From assembly GCF_006539865.1 (NCBI RefSeq), contig NZ_BJNV01000031.1:1-54002 (forward strand): a stretch of DNA of 54,002 bases. Reading direction: 5' to 3'. Shown one piece after another: positions 8,864 to 17,849 of this stretch (position 1 is the first letter of the stretch; each line of letters starts with the position of its first letter). The stretch comes from Zoogloea ramigera (GTDB lineage Bacteria > Pseudomonadota > Gammaproteobacteria > Burkholderiales > Rhodocyclaceae). The notes beneath the pieces are model-generated. The model saw only the letters and a program-made list of their open reading frames with translations, did no database searches and was not told where the DNA came from. The position numbers were made by a program, and so were the translations under genes.

Positions 8864-8987
8864 CAGGGCGTCGTATCCGGGCCCGCGCCCCGCGCTGCAC
8901 CGGCACCCTTGCCAAGCCGCACGAATCTCCGAATACTCCCCCGGAATGCAGCGCCCGCCGCCTATAAAAATGCCGAGGAGACCCGCC

Positions 8988-10991
8988 ATGCCCCAGTCCC
9001 GTCACCCGATCGCCGAATCACTGCTGGCTTCCGATACCGGCAAGATCGTCTCCGCCCGCGAAGCCGTGCGCCTGATCAAGGACGGCGACACCGTCGCCAC
9101 CGGCGGCTTCGTCGGGATCGGCTTCCCCGAGAACATCGCGATCGCCCTCGAGAACCGCTTCGTCGAGGGCGAACAGGCCGACCAGCAGGGCCTCGGCAGC
9201 CCGCGCAACCTGACCCTCGTCTACGCCGCCGGCCAGGGCGACGGCAAGGAGCGCGGGCTCAACCACCTGGGCCACGACGGGCTGGTCGGCCGGGTGATCG
9301 GCGGGCACTGGGGCCTGGTGCCCAAACTGCAGCAGCTGGCGGTGAGCAACCGCATCGAGGCCTACAACCTGCCCCAGGGCGTCATCACCCACCTGTTCCG
9401 CGACATCGCCGCCGGCAAGCCCGGCACCATCACCCGGGTCGGCCTGGGCACCTACGTCGACCCGCGCTTCGGCGGCGGCAAGCTCAACGAGATGACCACC
9501 CGCGAGCTGGTCCGCCTGATGGAGATCGACGGCGAGGAGTACCTGTTCTACAAGGCCTTCCCGATCAACGTGGGCATCATCCGCGGCACCACCGCCGACC
9601 CGGACGGCAACATCACGATGGAGAAGGAGGCCCTGACGCTGGAGGCCCAGGCCATCGCCATGGCGGCCCGCAACTCGGGGGGCCTCGTCATCGTGCAGGT
9701 GGAGCGCGTCGCCGAGCGCGGCACCCTCAACCCGCGCCAGGTGAAGATCCCCGGCGTGCTGGTTGATTGCGTGGTGGTCGCCGAGAAGCCCGAGTACCAC
9801 ATGCAGACCTTCGTCGAGCAGTACAGCCCGGCCTACGCCGGCGAGATCAAGGTGCCCATGTCGGCGATCGCCCCGATGCCGATGAGTGAGCGCAAGATCA
9901 TCGCCCGCCGCGCCGCGCTGGAGCTCACCGCCAACGTGGTGGTGAACCTCGGCATCGGCATGCCCGAGGGCGTCGGCAACGTGGCCGCCGAGGAGCAGAT
10001 CATCGACCTCATGACCCTCACCGCCGAGCCTGGCGTGATCGGCGGCGTGCCGGCCGGTGGCCTCAGCTTCGGCGCAGCCACCAACGCCCAGGCCATCATC
10101 GACCAGCCCAGCCAGTTCGACTTCTACGACGGTGGCGGGCTGGATCTCGCCATCCTCGGCCTGGCCCAGGCCGACCGCCTGGGCAACCTCAACGTCTCCA
10201 GGTTCGGCCCGCGGCTGGCCGGCGCCGGCGGCTTCATCAACATCTCCCAGAACGCCAAGAAGGTCGTCTTTGTGGGCACCTTCACGGCGGGCAACCTGGA
10301 GGTGGCGGTACGCGAAGGCCAGCTGGCCATCCTCCAGGACGGCCAGGCCCGCAAGTTCGTCGAGGAGGTCGAGCACCGCACCTTCAGCGGCCCGCAGGCC
10401 AGCAAGTGGGGCAAGCAGGTGCTCTACGTCACCGAGCGCTGCGTCTTCCGGCTCACCGCCGACGGCCTCGAGCTCACCGAGATCGCCCCCGGCGTCGACC
10501 TGCAGAAGGACATCCTCGACAAGATGGACTTCGCCCCCATCATCCACGGCGCACCCCGGCTGATGGACGCCCGCATCTTCGCCGACGGGCCGATGCACCT
10601 GCGCGCCAGCATGCTCGAACGGCCGCTCGCCGAGCGGCTCTCCCACGACCCCGCGCAGAACCTGTTCTTCGTCGATTTCAGCGGCCTCGCGGTACGCAGC
10701 CTGGCCGACGTGGAGCGCATCCGCGAAGGCGTCGAGACGCGCCTCGCACCGATCGGCCACAAGGTGAACGCGGTGGTCAATTACGACCGCTTCTCCATCG
10801 TCCCCGAGCTGGTGGACGACTACATCGCGATGGTCAAGGACATCATGGAGCGCCACTACCACGACGTGACCCGCTACACCGCCAACACCTTCCTGCGCAT
10901 GAAGCTCGGCGAGGCGATGGAAAAGCACCAGATCCCGCCCCGCCTCTATGAAAACGCCGACGAAGCCCAGGGGAGCCTGGGCAAGGCCTGA
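8988..10991 (+). CDS. Class I acyl-CoA:acetate/3-ketoacid CoA-transferase with C-terminal extension (YdiF-like)
   Basis: The enzyme transfers CoA between short-chain acyl-CoAs and free acids through a glutamyl-CoA intermediate, in the cytoplasm. The alpha-like half is residues 18-280 and the beta-like half about 300-530 ([21 protein letters not shown]). The predicted catalytic glutamate is Glu347 in TAEPGVIGG, followed by the glycine-rich [16 protein letters not shown]. coli YdiF has about 531 residues; this protein has 667. The extra 135 residues ([15 protein letters not shown] to the end) include [20 protein letters not shown] and [15 protein letters not shown] and belong to no domain I can name. 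The chosen ATG is preceded by GAGGAG; an upstream ATG at 8946 lacks a ribosome binding site. The gene appears monocistronic and converges on the hemerythrin gene. The true substrate pair is unknown. Confidence 0.88.
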   Translation: MPQSRHPIAESLLASDTGKIVSAREAVRLIKDGDTVATGGFVGIGFPENIAIALENRFVEGEQADQQGLGSPRNLTLVYAAGQGDGKERGLNHLGHDGLVGRVIGGHWGLVPKLQQLAVSNRIEAYNLPQGVITHLFRDIAAGKPGTITRVGLGTYVDPRFGGGKLNEMTTRELVRLMEIDGEEYLFYKAFPINVGIIRGTTADPDGNITMEKEALTLEAQAIAMAARNSGGLVIVQVERVAERGTLNPRQVKIPGVLVDCVVVAEKPEYHMQTFVEQYSPAYAGEIKVPMSAIAPMPMSERKIIARRAALELTANVVVNLGIGMPEGVGNVAAEEQIIDLMTLTAEPGVIGGVPAGGLSFGAATNAQAIIDQPSQFDFYDGGGLDLAILGLAQADRLGNLNVSRFGPRLAGAGGFINISQNAKKVVFVGTFTAGNLEVAVREGQLAILQDGQARKFVEEVEHRTFSGPQASKWGKQVLYVTERCVFRLTADGLELTEIAPGVDLQKDILDKMDFAPIIHGAPRLMDARIFADGPMHLRASMLERPLAERLSHDPAQNLFFVDFSGLAVRSLADVERIREGVETRLAPIGHKVNAVVNYDRFSIVPELVDDYIAMVKDIMERHYHDVTRYTANTFLRMKLGEAMEKHQIPPRLYENADEAQGSLGKA

Positions 10992-11040
10992 CCCACGGCA
11001 CCGCGGCGCCCCAGCCAGGCAGCCGCAAAGCGCACCTGGA

Positions 11041-11085
11041 AAAACAAAAACGCGGTGGCGGGCAGAAAAGCCCAGCCACCGCGTC
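11041..11085 (-). terminator. Intrinsic terminator for the hemerythrin gene
   Basis: On the minus strand ACGCGGTGGC and GCCACCGCGT form a long GC-rich stem with an inner GGGC/GCCC step and a short loop. It is followed by TTTTTGTTTTT. It sits between convergent genes and most clearly serves the minus-strand gene. Confidence 0.88.
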
Positions 11086-11124
11086 GGCGGTGTTCCTGCG
11101 TGCGGGCCAGGCCCGCTCAGGACA

Positions 11125-11664
11125 TCAGAACGGGGTGACCTGCAGCGGGGTGTGGCGCATGTGGATGCGCAGGCCCAGCGCGGCCATGTGCTCGCCCTGG
11201 CGGCTCAGGACGGCCTTGGCCAGCGGCAGGAAGACGTCTTCCTCGTACTTGGCGTGGGCCTGGTAGTTGCCGACCAGCAGCTTGATCGCCTCGACATCCA
11301 CCTCGCCGGCGCCGCCGTGGGCGATGGCGTCGAGCTGGGGCTCGAGCTTGGACCACACCGACTCGAGGTGACGATGCTCACGGACCAGGCGATCGACCGC
11401 CTCCTGGGCCTTGTTGCGCTCCTCGCCGGCGTTGGCGTTGGCGATGACGGCCGGGAACAGATCCTTCTCTTCCTCGTTGTGGTGCTCGAAGATCGAGGCA
11501 CGGAAGAAGCGCACCGCCTCGGCGGCGAGCCGATGGGCCTGGCGGGCCGGTTCGAGCAGCGGCACCAGGCTGTCGAGATCGTTCAGGTGGCGAACGATCC
11601 CGGAGTGGCATTCGGAAAAATTGTCGAGCGGAGCCGACTCAAGATTGATGTTCGACGAAGACAT
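11125..11664 (-). CDS. Hemerythrin HHE domain protein
   Basis: This 179-residue cytoplasmic protein is a four-helix hemerythrin-like fold that binds a non-haem di-iron centre. Likely ligands are His20, His61/His62 with the EEE cluster at 64-66 (EHHNEEEKDLFP), His97/His99 (REHRHLE), His137 and Glu141/Glu142 (YQAHAKYEEDVFLP). Relatives bind oxygen, sense oxygen or nitric oxide, or help repair iron-sulphur centres. No signal peptide or fused signalling domain is present. AAAGGAGAACCCT lies before the ATG and gives a strong ribosome binding site. A palindrome resembling an FNR/DNR site lies about 90-100 nt upstream, which would fit oxygen- or nitric-oxide-responsive expression. An intrinsic terminator ends the unit. 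Which ligand is sensed cannot be read. Confidence 0.9.
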   Translation of the reverse strand: MSSSNINLESAPLDNFSECHSGIVRHLNDLDSLVPLLEPARQAHRLAAEAVRFFRASIFEHHNEEEKDLFPAVIANANAGEERNKAQEAVDRLVREHRHLESVWSKLEPQLDAIAHGGAGEVDVEAIKLLVGNYQAHAKYEEDVFLPLAKAVLSRQGEHMAALGLRIHMRHTPLQVTPF

Positions 11665-11750
11665 AGGGTTCTCCTTTTATTTTGGCGAGGGATTGAGCGA
11701 TCTTGCGCTCTTGTCGAGATTGCAGCCTATGCGAACCGGAAAGGCCGTGG

Positions 11751-11766
11751 TTTGAGCACGCTCAAA
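11751..11766. promoter_or_regulatory. FNR/DNR-like palindrome upstream of the hemerythrin gene
   Basis: TTTGAGC and GCTCAAA flank a two-base centre. The 14-bp core TTGAG-N4-CTCAA differs from the FNR/DNR/NNR consensus TTGAT-N4-ATCAA by one base in each arm. It starts 87 nt upstream of the hemerythrin start codon, within the reach of an activator site. Assignment to a specific regulator is inference. Confidence 0.45.
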
Positions 11767-11893
11767 CCCGGACACGCAAGCCGAGGGTTGGCAGGTTGTC
11801 CCGTCATTTCCTTATCGCATTGCTAGTGTAACCCCGCCGCCGACTCCGTGTCTGCCCGCCGCAAATCGGCTCGCCGCGGGATGCCACGCCGGG

Positions 11894-12454
11894 CTAACGG
11901 CCCGCCCGCGAGATCCTGAGGCGGCCGCCCTCCTGCACCAGGCTGAAGTGCCGGAGCACATCCATCCCCAGCAGGGCCTGCCCGTCCATGCCGGGCATCA
12001 CCGCCACCCGCGGGTTGCGCAGCTCGAAGGCCCCGAAGCGGATCGACGGCACCCGCGCGACGCAACCCTCGGCCGTGCCGTTGGCGGTGCGGAACACCTC
12101 CGGGCGGCAACAGCCCGGCTCGCTGTCACGGCTCAGGTCGAAGCCGATGGCCGGACAGGCGCGAATGCCGATCCGCTCGCCCAACGCCTGGGGGATGGAG
12201 GTCAGGGTGGCCCCCGTATCGACGAGGAAACGCACAGGAACCGCCGCCACCGCGCCCCCGACCTCGTAGTGGCCGCCCCGCCCGAGGCGCAGCTCCAGCG
12301 TGTCGCCGTCCATCACCTCGAGGGCCTTGCTGCCGCGGCTCGAGCTCAACCACCAGCTCGCCACGACGGTGCCCAGCACGATGAGGCCGGTCCAGAACAG
12401 CGCCGGCAGGATCCAGCCGCCGGAGCGGCCACGGGGTGAGGGGGAATCGAACAT
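11894..12454 (-). CDS. Membrane-anchored retropepsin-like aspartic protease (TIGR02281-type)
   Basis: This 186-residue protein has a short basic N-terminus and a single transmembrane helix at about residues 14-36 (WILPALFWTGLIVLGTVVAS). A soluble retroviral-type aspartic protease domain follows. The catalytic motif is DTGAT at 79-83. The hydrophobic-glycine element near the C-terminus (MDGQALLGMDVLRHF) matches the family's ALLGMxxL motif. Enzymes of this type work as dimers, one aspartate from each chain, here presumably on the periplasmic face. The substrate is unknown. No neighbour is obviously in the same operon: the next gene upstream is 211 nt away. Confidence 0.85.
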   Translation of the reverse strand: MFDSPSPRGRSGGWILPALFWTGLIVLGTVVASWWLSSSRGSKALEVMDGDTLELRLGRGGHYEVGGAVAAVPVRFLVDTGATLTSIPQALGERIGIRACPAIGFDLSRDSEPGCCRPEVFRTANGTAEGCVARVPSIRFGAFELRNPRVAVMPGMDGQALLGMDVLRHFSLVQEGGRLRISRAGR

Positions 12455-12665
12455 TCTGAGTTTCCGGAAAGGGGTGGTGGGGCGCGGCCTGCTGCGTAAA
12501 TCACGGCGAGGGCGTCCAGCCCGGCCTGCTATCTACCCACAGCATGGCCCATTCGGCAAGCCGCCGGCAGCGCTGCCTGGCACGCCGCGCCGGGCGTCGC
12601 CGGCTGCGCAGCAGCTCGACAAGCCCGCCGCGGGGCCTGGGCAGGCCTCTAGCGCGATGCGGCAT

Positions 12666-13685
12666 TCAGGCCCCGTCCATTTCCAGCACCGCAGCCCCCT
12701 GCAGCGCGCCCCGCCGCAGCTGCGCCAGGGCGGCGTTGGCCTCTTCGAGGGGGAAGACCGTCACCGAGGTGCTGACCGGGATGCGCGGCGCGAGGTCGAG
12801 GAACTCGATGCCGTCCTGCCGCGTGAGGTTGGCCACCGAGCGGATGCTGCGCTCGCCCCACAGGTCGGCATACGGAAAGCCCGGGATGTCGCTCATGTGG
12901 ATGCCGGCACACACCAGCCGCCCGCCCTTTTCGAGCTGCTTCAGCGCTGCCGGCACCAGCGGGCCGGAGGGGGCGAAGATGAGCGCCGCGTCGAGGGCCT
13001 CGGGCGGCGCCTGGCCCGCCTCGCCGGCCCAGGCCGCGCCAAGCTGGCGGGCAAAGGCCTGGCTGTCCACATCCCCCGGCCGGGTGAAGGCGTAGAAGCG
13101 GTGGCCCTGGTGGCGGACCACCTGGGCCACGATGTGCGCCGCGGCACCGAAACCATAGATGCCGACCCGCTCCGCGCCGCCCGCCAGGCGCAGCGCCCGG
13201 TAGCCGATGAGGCCGGCGCACAGCAGCGGGGCCTGCTCGGTGGCCTGAACCGTGGTCTCGGCCAGCGGAAAGCAGTAGCGGGCATCCGCCAGCGTGTAGT
13301 CGGCGTAGCCGCCGTCGATCTGGTAGCCGGTGAAGCGGGCTTCGTCGCACAGGTTCTCGCGGTCGCTGGTGCAGTAGCGGCAGTGGCCGCAGGTCCACCC
13401 CAGCCAGGGCACGCCGATGCGCTGGCCTGGCGCGAAGCCGCCGACGCCCTCGCCCAAGGCCGCGACGCGGCCGACGATCTCGTGGCCGGGGATCACCGGC
13501 AGCCGCGGCTCGGGCAGCTCGCCGTCGATCAGGTGCAGGTCGGTGCGGCACACGCCGCAGGCCTCCACCCGCAGCAGCACCTGGCCACGGCCGGGGCGCG
13601 GCACCGGCCGGCGCTCCAGGCGCAGCGCCTCGCCGGGGCGGTGGAGCACCATCGCGCGCATGGTTTCGGGGATGGAGGCGGTCAT
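12666..13685 (-). CDS. Zinc-dependent alcohol dehydrogenase (MDR family)
   Basis: This 339-residue cytoplasmic enzyme should oxidise an alcohol or reduce an aldehyde with NAD(P). Catalytic zinc ligands are visible as Cys46 in ACGVCRTD and His68-Glu69 in PGHEIVGRV. The structural zinc site is Cys99, Cys102, Cys105 and Cys113 (CGHCRYCTSDRENLC). The Rossmann motif is VGIYGFGAAAH, a GxGxxA-type sequence around residues 174-184. The length is normal for the AdhA-like subgroup. GGGAG lies before the ATG. It is flanked by unrelated genes and divergent from the BrkB family gene. Substrate range is not predictable from the sequence. Confidence 0.9.
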   Translation of the reverse strand: MTASIPETMRAMVLHRPGEALRLERRPVPRPGRGQVLLRVEACGVCRTDLHLIDGELPEPRLPVIPGHEIVGRVAALGEGVGGFAPGQRIGVPWLGWTCGHCRYCTSDRENLCDEARFTGYQIDGGYADYTLADARYCFPLAETTVQATEQAPLLCAGLIGYRALRLAGGAERVGIYGFGAAAHIVAQVVRHQGHRFYAFTRPGDVDSQAFARQLGAAWAGEAGQAPPEALDAALIFAPSGPLVPAALKQLEKGGRLVCAGIHMSDIPGFPYADLWGERSIRSVANLTRQDGIEFLDLAPRIPVSTSVTVFPLEEANAALAQLRRGALQGAAVLEMDGA

Positions 13686-13857
13686 GGCAGGGCTCCCTTG
13701 TGGTCGGTGTGCAGCGTCGGCGCCGCGTTTCGAGGATAGCGCATCGTCGGCGAAGGCGCGCCGCCGGGCCCGCCTGCGCGGCTAGAATGAAGGCATCGCG
13801 GCACCAACCCGCCATCGCACCGGCGGGCGGATGGCGGGCCGCACGAAGGATCACCCG

Positions 13858-14745
13858 ATGAGCACACAAACCCCACCCGGCGGCTGGCGCGGCCTGGCAG
13901 ACAGCCTGCTGCCCGCCGGCAAGCGCTTCATCCAGCGGGACGGCCCACGTTACGGGGCGGCGGTGGCCTTCTACACGCTGTTCTCGCTGGCGCCGCTGCT
14001 GGTCGTCGTGACGGCCGGGGTGGCCCTGCTGCTGGGCACCGACGAGGCCCATGCGGCGATCTACGCCTATCTCGAGCGCTTCTTCGGCGAATCGGAGGCC
14101 AAGGCCATGAAATCCCTCGCCGACGCGGCGCTGGCGCGGGTCAGCGGCCCCGGCATCGCCGCCTGGATCGCCATCGGCACCACGGTGGTGGGCGCCAGCG
14201 CGGTGTTTCTTGAATTGCAGGCGGCGCTGCGGCGCCTGTGGGGGGCGGAAGACAGCCCCGGCGCCGGCCTGCGTGGGCTGATCATCGGGCGCCTCACCGG
14301 CTTTGCGCTGGCCCTGGGGGTCGGCTTCCTGCTCGCCGTGACGCTGATGGCCGAGGCGGCGATGAGCGCGGCGCTGGCCTGGTTCGGCGAGGGTCGGGCC
14401 GGGTTCGGGGCCTTGGCCGGCATCGTCGATCTGGTGGTTGTGAACGCCGCCAGCGCCGCGCTGTTTGCGCTGCTGCTGGCCCGGCTGGCGCCGCAGAAGG
14501 GCATCCGCTGGCGTGACGCGCTGCCGGCGGCGGCCGTCACCACCGGCCTGTTCGCGGTGGGCCGCTACCTGATCGCCCTTTATCTGGCGCGCACCGGCGT
14601 CGCCTCAGCCTACGGCGCGGCCGGCTCGCTGGCGGCGATCCTGGTGTGGATCTACTGGTCGGCGCAGATCTTTTTGTACGGCGCCTGCGTACTGCGCGTG
14701 CAGCAGCCGGCGCCCCGCCCGACGACGCCCGAAAGCCAGGCTTGA
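13858..14745 (+). CDS. YihY/BrkB family inner-membrane protein
   Basis: This 295-residue protein has about six hydrophobic segments typical of the YihY/BrkB (virulence factor BrkB, formerly wrongly called RNase BN) family. Recognisable family features are the N-terminal YGAAVAFYTLFSLAPLLVVV and the C-terminal YGAAGSLAAILVWIYWSAQ. The function of the family is not established; a transport role is often proposed. The chosen ATG has AAGGA 8 nt upstream; an earlier in-frame start would add nine residues with no ribosome binding site. The next gene, an OmpA lipoprotein, begins 94 nt downstream and may be cotranscribed. Confidence 0.88.
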   Translation: MSTQTPPGGWRGLADSLLPAGKRFIQRDGPRYGAAVAFYTLFSLAPLLVVVTAGVALLLGTDEAHAAIYAYLERFFGESEAKAMKSLADAALARVSGPGIAAWIAIGTTVVGASAVFLELQAALRRLWGAEDSPGAGLRGLIIGRLTGFALALGVGFLLAVTLMAEAAMSAALAWFGEGRAGFGALAGIVDLVVVNAASAALFALLLARLAPQKGIRWRDALPAAAVTTGLFAVGRYLIALYLARTGVASAYGAAGSLAAILVWIYWSAQIFLYGACVLRVQQPAPRPTTPESQA

Positions 14746-14839
14746 GCACATGCCCCGCGGGCCGGCCCCGGGCACCTTTCGGCCCGGCGGCGGTCAGCTG
14801 CCGGGCAACACACCCATCGCGCAACAACGGAGAACACCC

Positions 14840-15502
14840 ATGAAATCACGCCTCGTCATTCTTCCCCTGCTGTCCACCCTGGTCCTCGGGGCCTGCGCCA
14901 ACATGAGCGAAACCCAGCGCAACACGGCCATAGGCGCCGGCATTGGCGCGCTGGGCGGAGCGGTCATCAGCAAGAGCACCGGCGGCAACAAGACCGGCCG
15001 GGACGCGGCCATCGGGGCCGGCGTCGGCGCGCTGGGCGGCTATGTTTGGTCGCAGCGCATGGAGGCCCAGCGCCAGGCGATGGCCCAGGCCGCCGCCGGC
15101 ACCGGCGTGGACGTGACCCGCACCGCCGACAACCAGCTGAAGCTGGAGATCCCGAGCGACATCTCCTTCGACACCGGCAAGGCGGCGATCAAGCCCGAGA
15201 TGCGGCCCATCCTCGACCGCTTCGCCCAGACCCTCAAGGACAACCCGGCGACCAATCTGCGCATCATCGGCCACACCGACAGCACCGGCTCCGACGCCAT
15301 CAACAACCCGCTGTCGCTGGAGCGCGCCGCCAGCGCCCGCAGCTACCTGGCCGACCGCGGCGTGGCTCCGGGCCGCATCGAGACTGCCGGGCGCGGCGCC
15401 CGCGAGCCGGTTGCCGACAACGGCAGCGAAGCCGGCCGGGCGAAGAACCGCCGCATCGAGATCTTTGTTGCCGAAGCCGCCGCCGCCGCGCCGGCCCGCT
15501 GA
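14840..15502 (+). CDS. OmpA-domain lipoprotein with glycine-zipper (YiaD-like)
   Basis: This 220-residue protein has a lipoprotein signal peptide with lipobox LGAC, so Cys18-19 would be lipidated. Residues 30-70 are a double glycine zipper (GAGIGALGGAVIS and GAGVGALGGYVW) that may insert into or associate with membrane. The OmpA peptidoglycan-binding domain covers about 105-212, with ISFDTGKAAIKPEM, LRIIGHTDSTGS, LSLERAASARSYL and KNRRIEIFV. This is the architecture of YiaD-type outer-membrane lipoproteins that tether the outer membrane to peptidoglycan. CGGAGA precedes the ATG. It faces the cupin gene convergently with only 15 nt between stops and no clear terminator. Confidence 0.9.
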   Translation: MKSRLVILPLLSTLVLGACANMSETQRNTAIGAGIGALGGAVISKSTGGNKTGRDAAIGAGVGALGGYVWSQRMEAQRQAMAQAAAGTGVDVTRTADNQLKLEIPSDISFDTGKAAIKPEMRPILDRFAQTLKDNPATNLRIIGHTDSTGSDAINNPLSLERAASARSYLADRGVAPGRIETAGRGAREPVADNGSEAGRAKNRRIEIFVAEAAAAAPAR

Positions 15503-15517
15503 GGGAAGACCGGGCGC

Positions 15518-15877
15518 TCAGGCCCGGTCGAGCATCACGTAGCGCTTGGTCACCCGCTCGATCACCTCGAAGGTGCCGATGAAGCCCGCCGGGATGATGC
15601 CCGCGTCGCCGGGCCCGAACTCGCGCCCGTTGCCTGCGGTGTCGACGATGCGCAGACGGCCGGCGAGCACCTGGAAGAACTCGTGGCGCCCCGGGTGGAA
15701 GGCGATCCGCCAGGCGCCGGGCTCGCACTCCCAGTCGCCGACCGAGAGCGCGCCGCCCTCGGCGCTGTAGCGTTCGGAGGTCAGCCGCAGGGGCGGCGTG
15801 CCGATCGCCCGGCTGGCCGCGGGGCGGTCTTCGACGGGAGCGGGGGCGGGGTCGGAGAAGTGGATGACGGGCGGCAT
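15518..15877 (-). CDS. Cupin-domain protein (DUF861/ureidoglycine aminohydrolase-like)
   Basis: This 119-residue protein is a single small cupin barrel. It contains SVGDWECEPGAWRIAFHPGRHEFFQVLAGRLRIVDTAGN and a second motif around FGPGDAGIIPAGFIGTFEV, as in the cupin_3 group. Only part of the usual metal-binding set is present (HEFF with a glutamate), so catalytic activity is uncertain. The start is the ATG that places the cupin fold correctly; a longer frame back to 16006 exists but its extra residues are unlike the family. It stands alone, with a large palindromic element 170 nt upstream. Confidence 0.75.
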   Translation of the reverse strand: MPPVIHFSDPAPAPVEDRPAASRAIGTPPLRLTSERYSAEGGALSVGDWECEPGAWRIAFHPGRHEFFQVLAGRLRIVDTAGNGREFGPGDAGIIPAGFIGTFEVIERVTKRYVMLDRA

Positions 15878-16047
15878 TGCGGCGGGGCGAGGCAGCTGAG
15901 AACGATGAGCCACGCAGTGTACGGCCTTTGCACGATGGCATGAAGCGCGGCCCGACAGGAATATCTTCCGCTTACAAAACGGCCTGCCCGTTGCGGGCAA
16001 CGGCAAGGCCCGTTATACCCCCGCCGACCACAAAACCAGGACCGGCC

Positions 16048-16170
16048 GAAACATGCCAGGAGCGCGTGGCGAGCGGCCCGAGGTCGCAATGAGAAGCGGA
16101 GCTGTACTGCAGTACCGCGAGCACCGGAGTTGCGAGATGGGGCCGCGCAGTAGCGCTATTGGCATGTTTC
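16048..16170. repeat. 123-bp imperfect palindromic element (MITE-like or intergenic repeat)
   Basis: The ends are perfect inverted 11-mers, GAAACATGCCA and TGGCATGTTTC. The two halves can be paired along most of their length, with shared AGCGC, CGGCCC and TCGCAA blocks. The centre is the perfect 12-bp palindrome GTACTGCAGTAC at 16104-16115. It lies between the cupin gene and the next minus-strand gene, whose stop codon overlaps its right end. No coding potential was seen in it. Confidence 0.8.
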
Positions 16171-16735
16171 AGAACAGCTCGACGTCGTCGCCCTTGTCCT
16201 TCATCTCGGCCTTGTAGTTTTCCAGCGCCTCCTGCACCGGCATGCCCTGCATCACCGCGTTGAACATGTCGATCTCTTCGCGGGTGGAATACTTGGCGCG
16301 GATCTTCTCTTGCAGCGCGACCCACTCGAAGGGGTTGTAAAGCTTGCGCTGGTCGGTGACCAGGGTGCCGAGGGCCTGCAGGCTGTGGGAGACGTGGGCG
16401 AGGCGCTGGCTGAGCTTGTCGTAGAACTGGAAGGCGACGATGGAGCGCTGCACGCGGCCGGCCACTTCGCCGGCGTGGCCGATGAGTGATTCCTTGAGCT
16501 GGGCGGTGGCCGGGGTGTCGGGCAGCTGCTCGAGAGCCGAGCCCATCATGCGCATGTAGCCGGCCATCGAGGTGAAGGAGTCGGTGAGGACCTCCACCGA
16601 GCTGTTGCCTTCCTTGAGGGCGGATTCGATCTGCCCGACGGCGAGCTCGAGCATCAGCACGGTTTCGCGTACCTGGCTCCAGTCGAGGTCGGGGCTGTGG
16701 GCGCTGCTGCCGCGCCGGTCTTCACTAACGGTCAT
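16169..16735 (-). CDS. Conserved-looking helical protein of unknown function
   Basis: This 188-residue protein has no signal peptide or membrane segment and looks almost entirely alpha-helical. The central segment FQFYDKLSQRLAHVSHSL resembles the helical FQxxDxxxQ motifs found in CheZ and in some chemotaxis-associated proteins, but no full CheZ domain is evident. The C-terminal half contains NPFEWVALQEKIRAKYSTREEIDMF, then an acidic tail. CGGAGA precedes the ATG. It lies 57 nt downstream of murB on the same strand and could be the last gene of that operon. I do not recognise a defined function; a role in chemotaxis or cell-envelope control is only a guess from the motif. Confidence 0.75.
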   Translation of the reverse strand: MTVSEDRRGSSAHSPDLDWSQVRETVLMLELAVGQIESALKEGNSSVEVLTDSFTSMAGYMRMMGSALEQLPDTPATAQLKESLIGHAGEVAGRVQRSIVAFQFYDKLSQRLAHVSHSLQALGTLVTDQRKLYNPFEWVALQEKIRAKYSTREEIDMFNAVMQGMPVQEALENYKAEMKDKGDDVELF

Positions 16736-16792
16736 GGGGTTCTCCGGGACTCGGTGGATATCAACGGTTCTTCGGCACCCCGCCGGAAAGCT

Positions 16793-17842
16793 TTAGCCCG
16801 GCGCCGCGCCACCCACGAAAACCGGCTCGGGCTCGAGGTCGACGCCGAAGCGGGCGAACACGTCGGCGCGCACCGCCTGGCTGGCGGCCAGCACGTCGGC
16901 GCCGCGGGCCCCGCCGTGATTCACCAGCACCAGCGCCTGGCGCGCGTAGCAACCCACCGGGCCGAGGCGGCGGCCCTTCCAGCCGGCCTGCTCGATCAGC
17001 CAGCCGGCGGCGAGCTTCACGCGGCCGTTGGGCTGGGGGTAATGGGGCATGCCCGGGTGCAGGGCGGCGAGGCGGGCGTGGGCCTCGGCGGACACCACCG
17101 GGTTCTTGAAGAAGCTGCCGGCGTTGCCGATCTCGGCCGGGTCGGGCAGCTTGGCGCGGCGAATGGCGATGACGGCATCCGATACCTGCAGCGGCGTCGG
17201 CTGCGCGATGCCTTCGGCAGCCAGGGCCTTGGCCACGTCGGCATAGGCGGTGACCGGGCGCCAGGCCTTGGGCAGGCGGAAGGTGACGGCGCCGATGAGG
17301 TAGCGGCCGGGATGCCGCTTGAAGAAGCTGTCCCGGTAGGCAAAGTGGCAGTCGGCCTTGTCGAAACCCACCGTCTTGCCGGTTTCGAGGTCGTAGGCGC
17401 GCAGGCTGTAGAAGTGTTCGGCGAGCTCGAGGCCGTAGGCGCCGATGTTCTGCACCGGCGCGGCGCCCACCGTGCCAGGGATGAGGGACAGGTTCTCGAG
17501 GCCGGCCCAGCCCATTTCCAGCGTCCAGCGCACGAAGTCGTGCCAGTTCTCGCCGCCACCGGCGCGGATGTACCAGGCGTCGGCATCCTCCTGCACCCGG
17601 CTGCGGCCCTTGAAGGCCACCTGCAGCACGAGCCCGTCGAAGTCGCCGGCCAGCACCAGGTTGGAGCCGCCCCCCAGCACCAGCCGCGGCAGGCCCTGGA
17701 TGCGCGGGTCTTCGAGGATGGCGCGGAGTTGGTCCACGTCGTGCACCGCCGCGAACCACGCGGCGCGGGCCGGCAGGCGCAGGGTGTTGAAGGCGTCGAG
17801 GGCGACGTCGCGCTGGAGCAGGTCGGGCTGGGATGAACTCAT
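16793..17842 (-). CDS. murB: UDP-N-acetylenolpyruvoylglucosamine reductase MurB
   Basis: MurB reduces UDP-GlcNAc-enolpyruvate to UDP-MurNAc with NADPH and FAD in cytoplasmic peptidoglycan precursor synthesis. The 349-residue length fits type I MurB (E. coli 342). FAD-binding motifs include [10 protein letters not shown] at 55-64 and [18 protein letters not shown] at 120-137. The YRDSFFK segment follows at 169-175, and the catalytic serine is Ser243 in [10 protein letters not shown]. The frame remains open upstream into queF, but the ATG at 17842, 7 nt after the queF stop, begins the protein at the normal place. The sequence before it has no clear Shine-Dalgarno, so translation may depend on coupling to queF. 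Operon order is DUF2242 gene, mltB, queF, murB. Confidence 0.95.
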   Translation of the reverse strand: MSSSQPDLLQRDVALDAFNTLRLPARAAWFAAVHDVDQLRAILEDPRIQGLPRLVLGGGSNLVLAGDFDGLVLQVAFKGRSRVQEDADAWYIRAGGGENWHDFVRWTLEMGWAGLENLSLIPGTVGAAPVQNIGAYGLELAEHFYSLRAYDLETGKTVGFDKADCHFAYRDSFFKRHPGRYLIGAVTFRLPKAWRPVTAYADVAKALAAEGIAQPTPLQVSDAVIAIRRAKLPDPAEIGNAGSFFKNPVVSAEAHARLAALHPGMPHYPQPNGRVKLAAGWLIEQAGWKGRRLGPVGCYARQALVLVNHGGARGADVLAASQAVRADVFARFGVDLEPEPVFVGGAAPG

Positions 17843-17849
17843 GGAAGGC

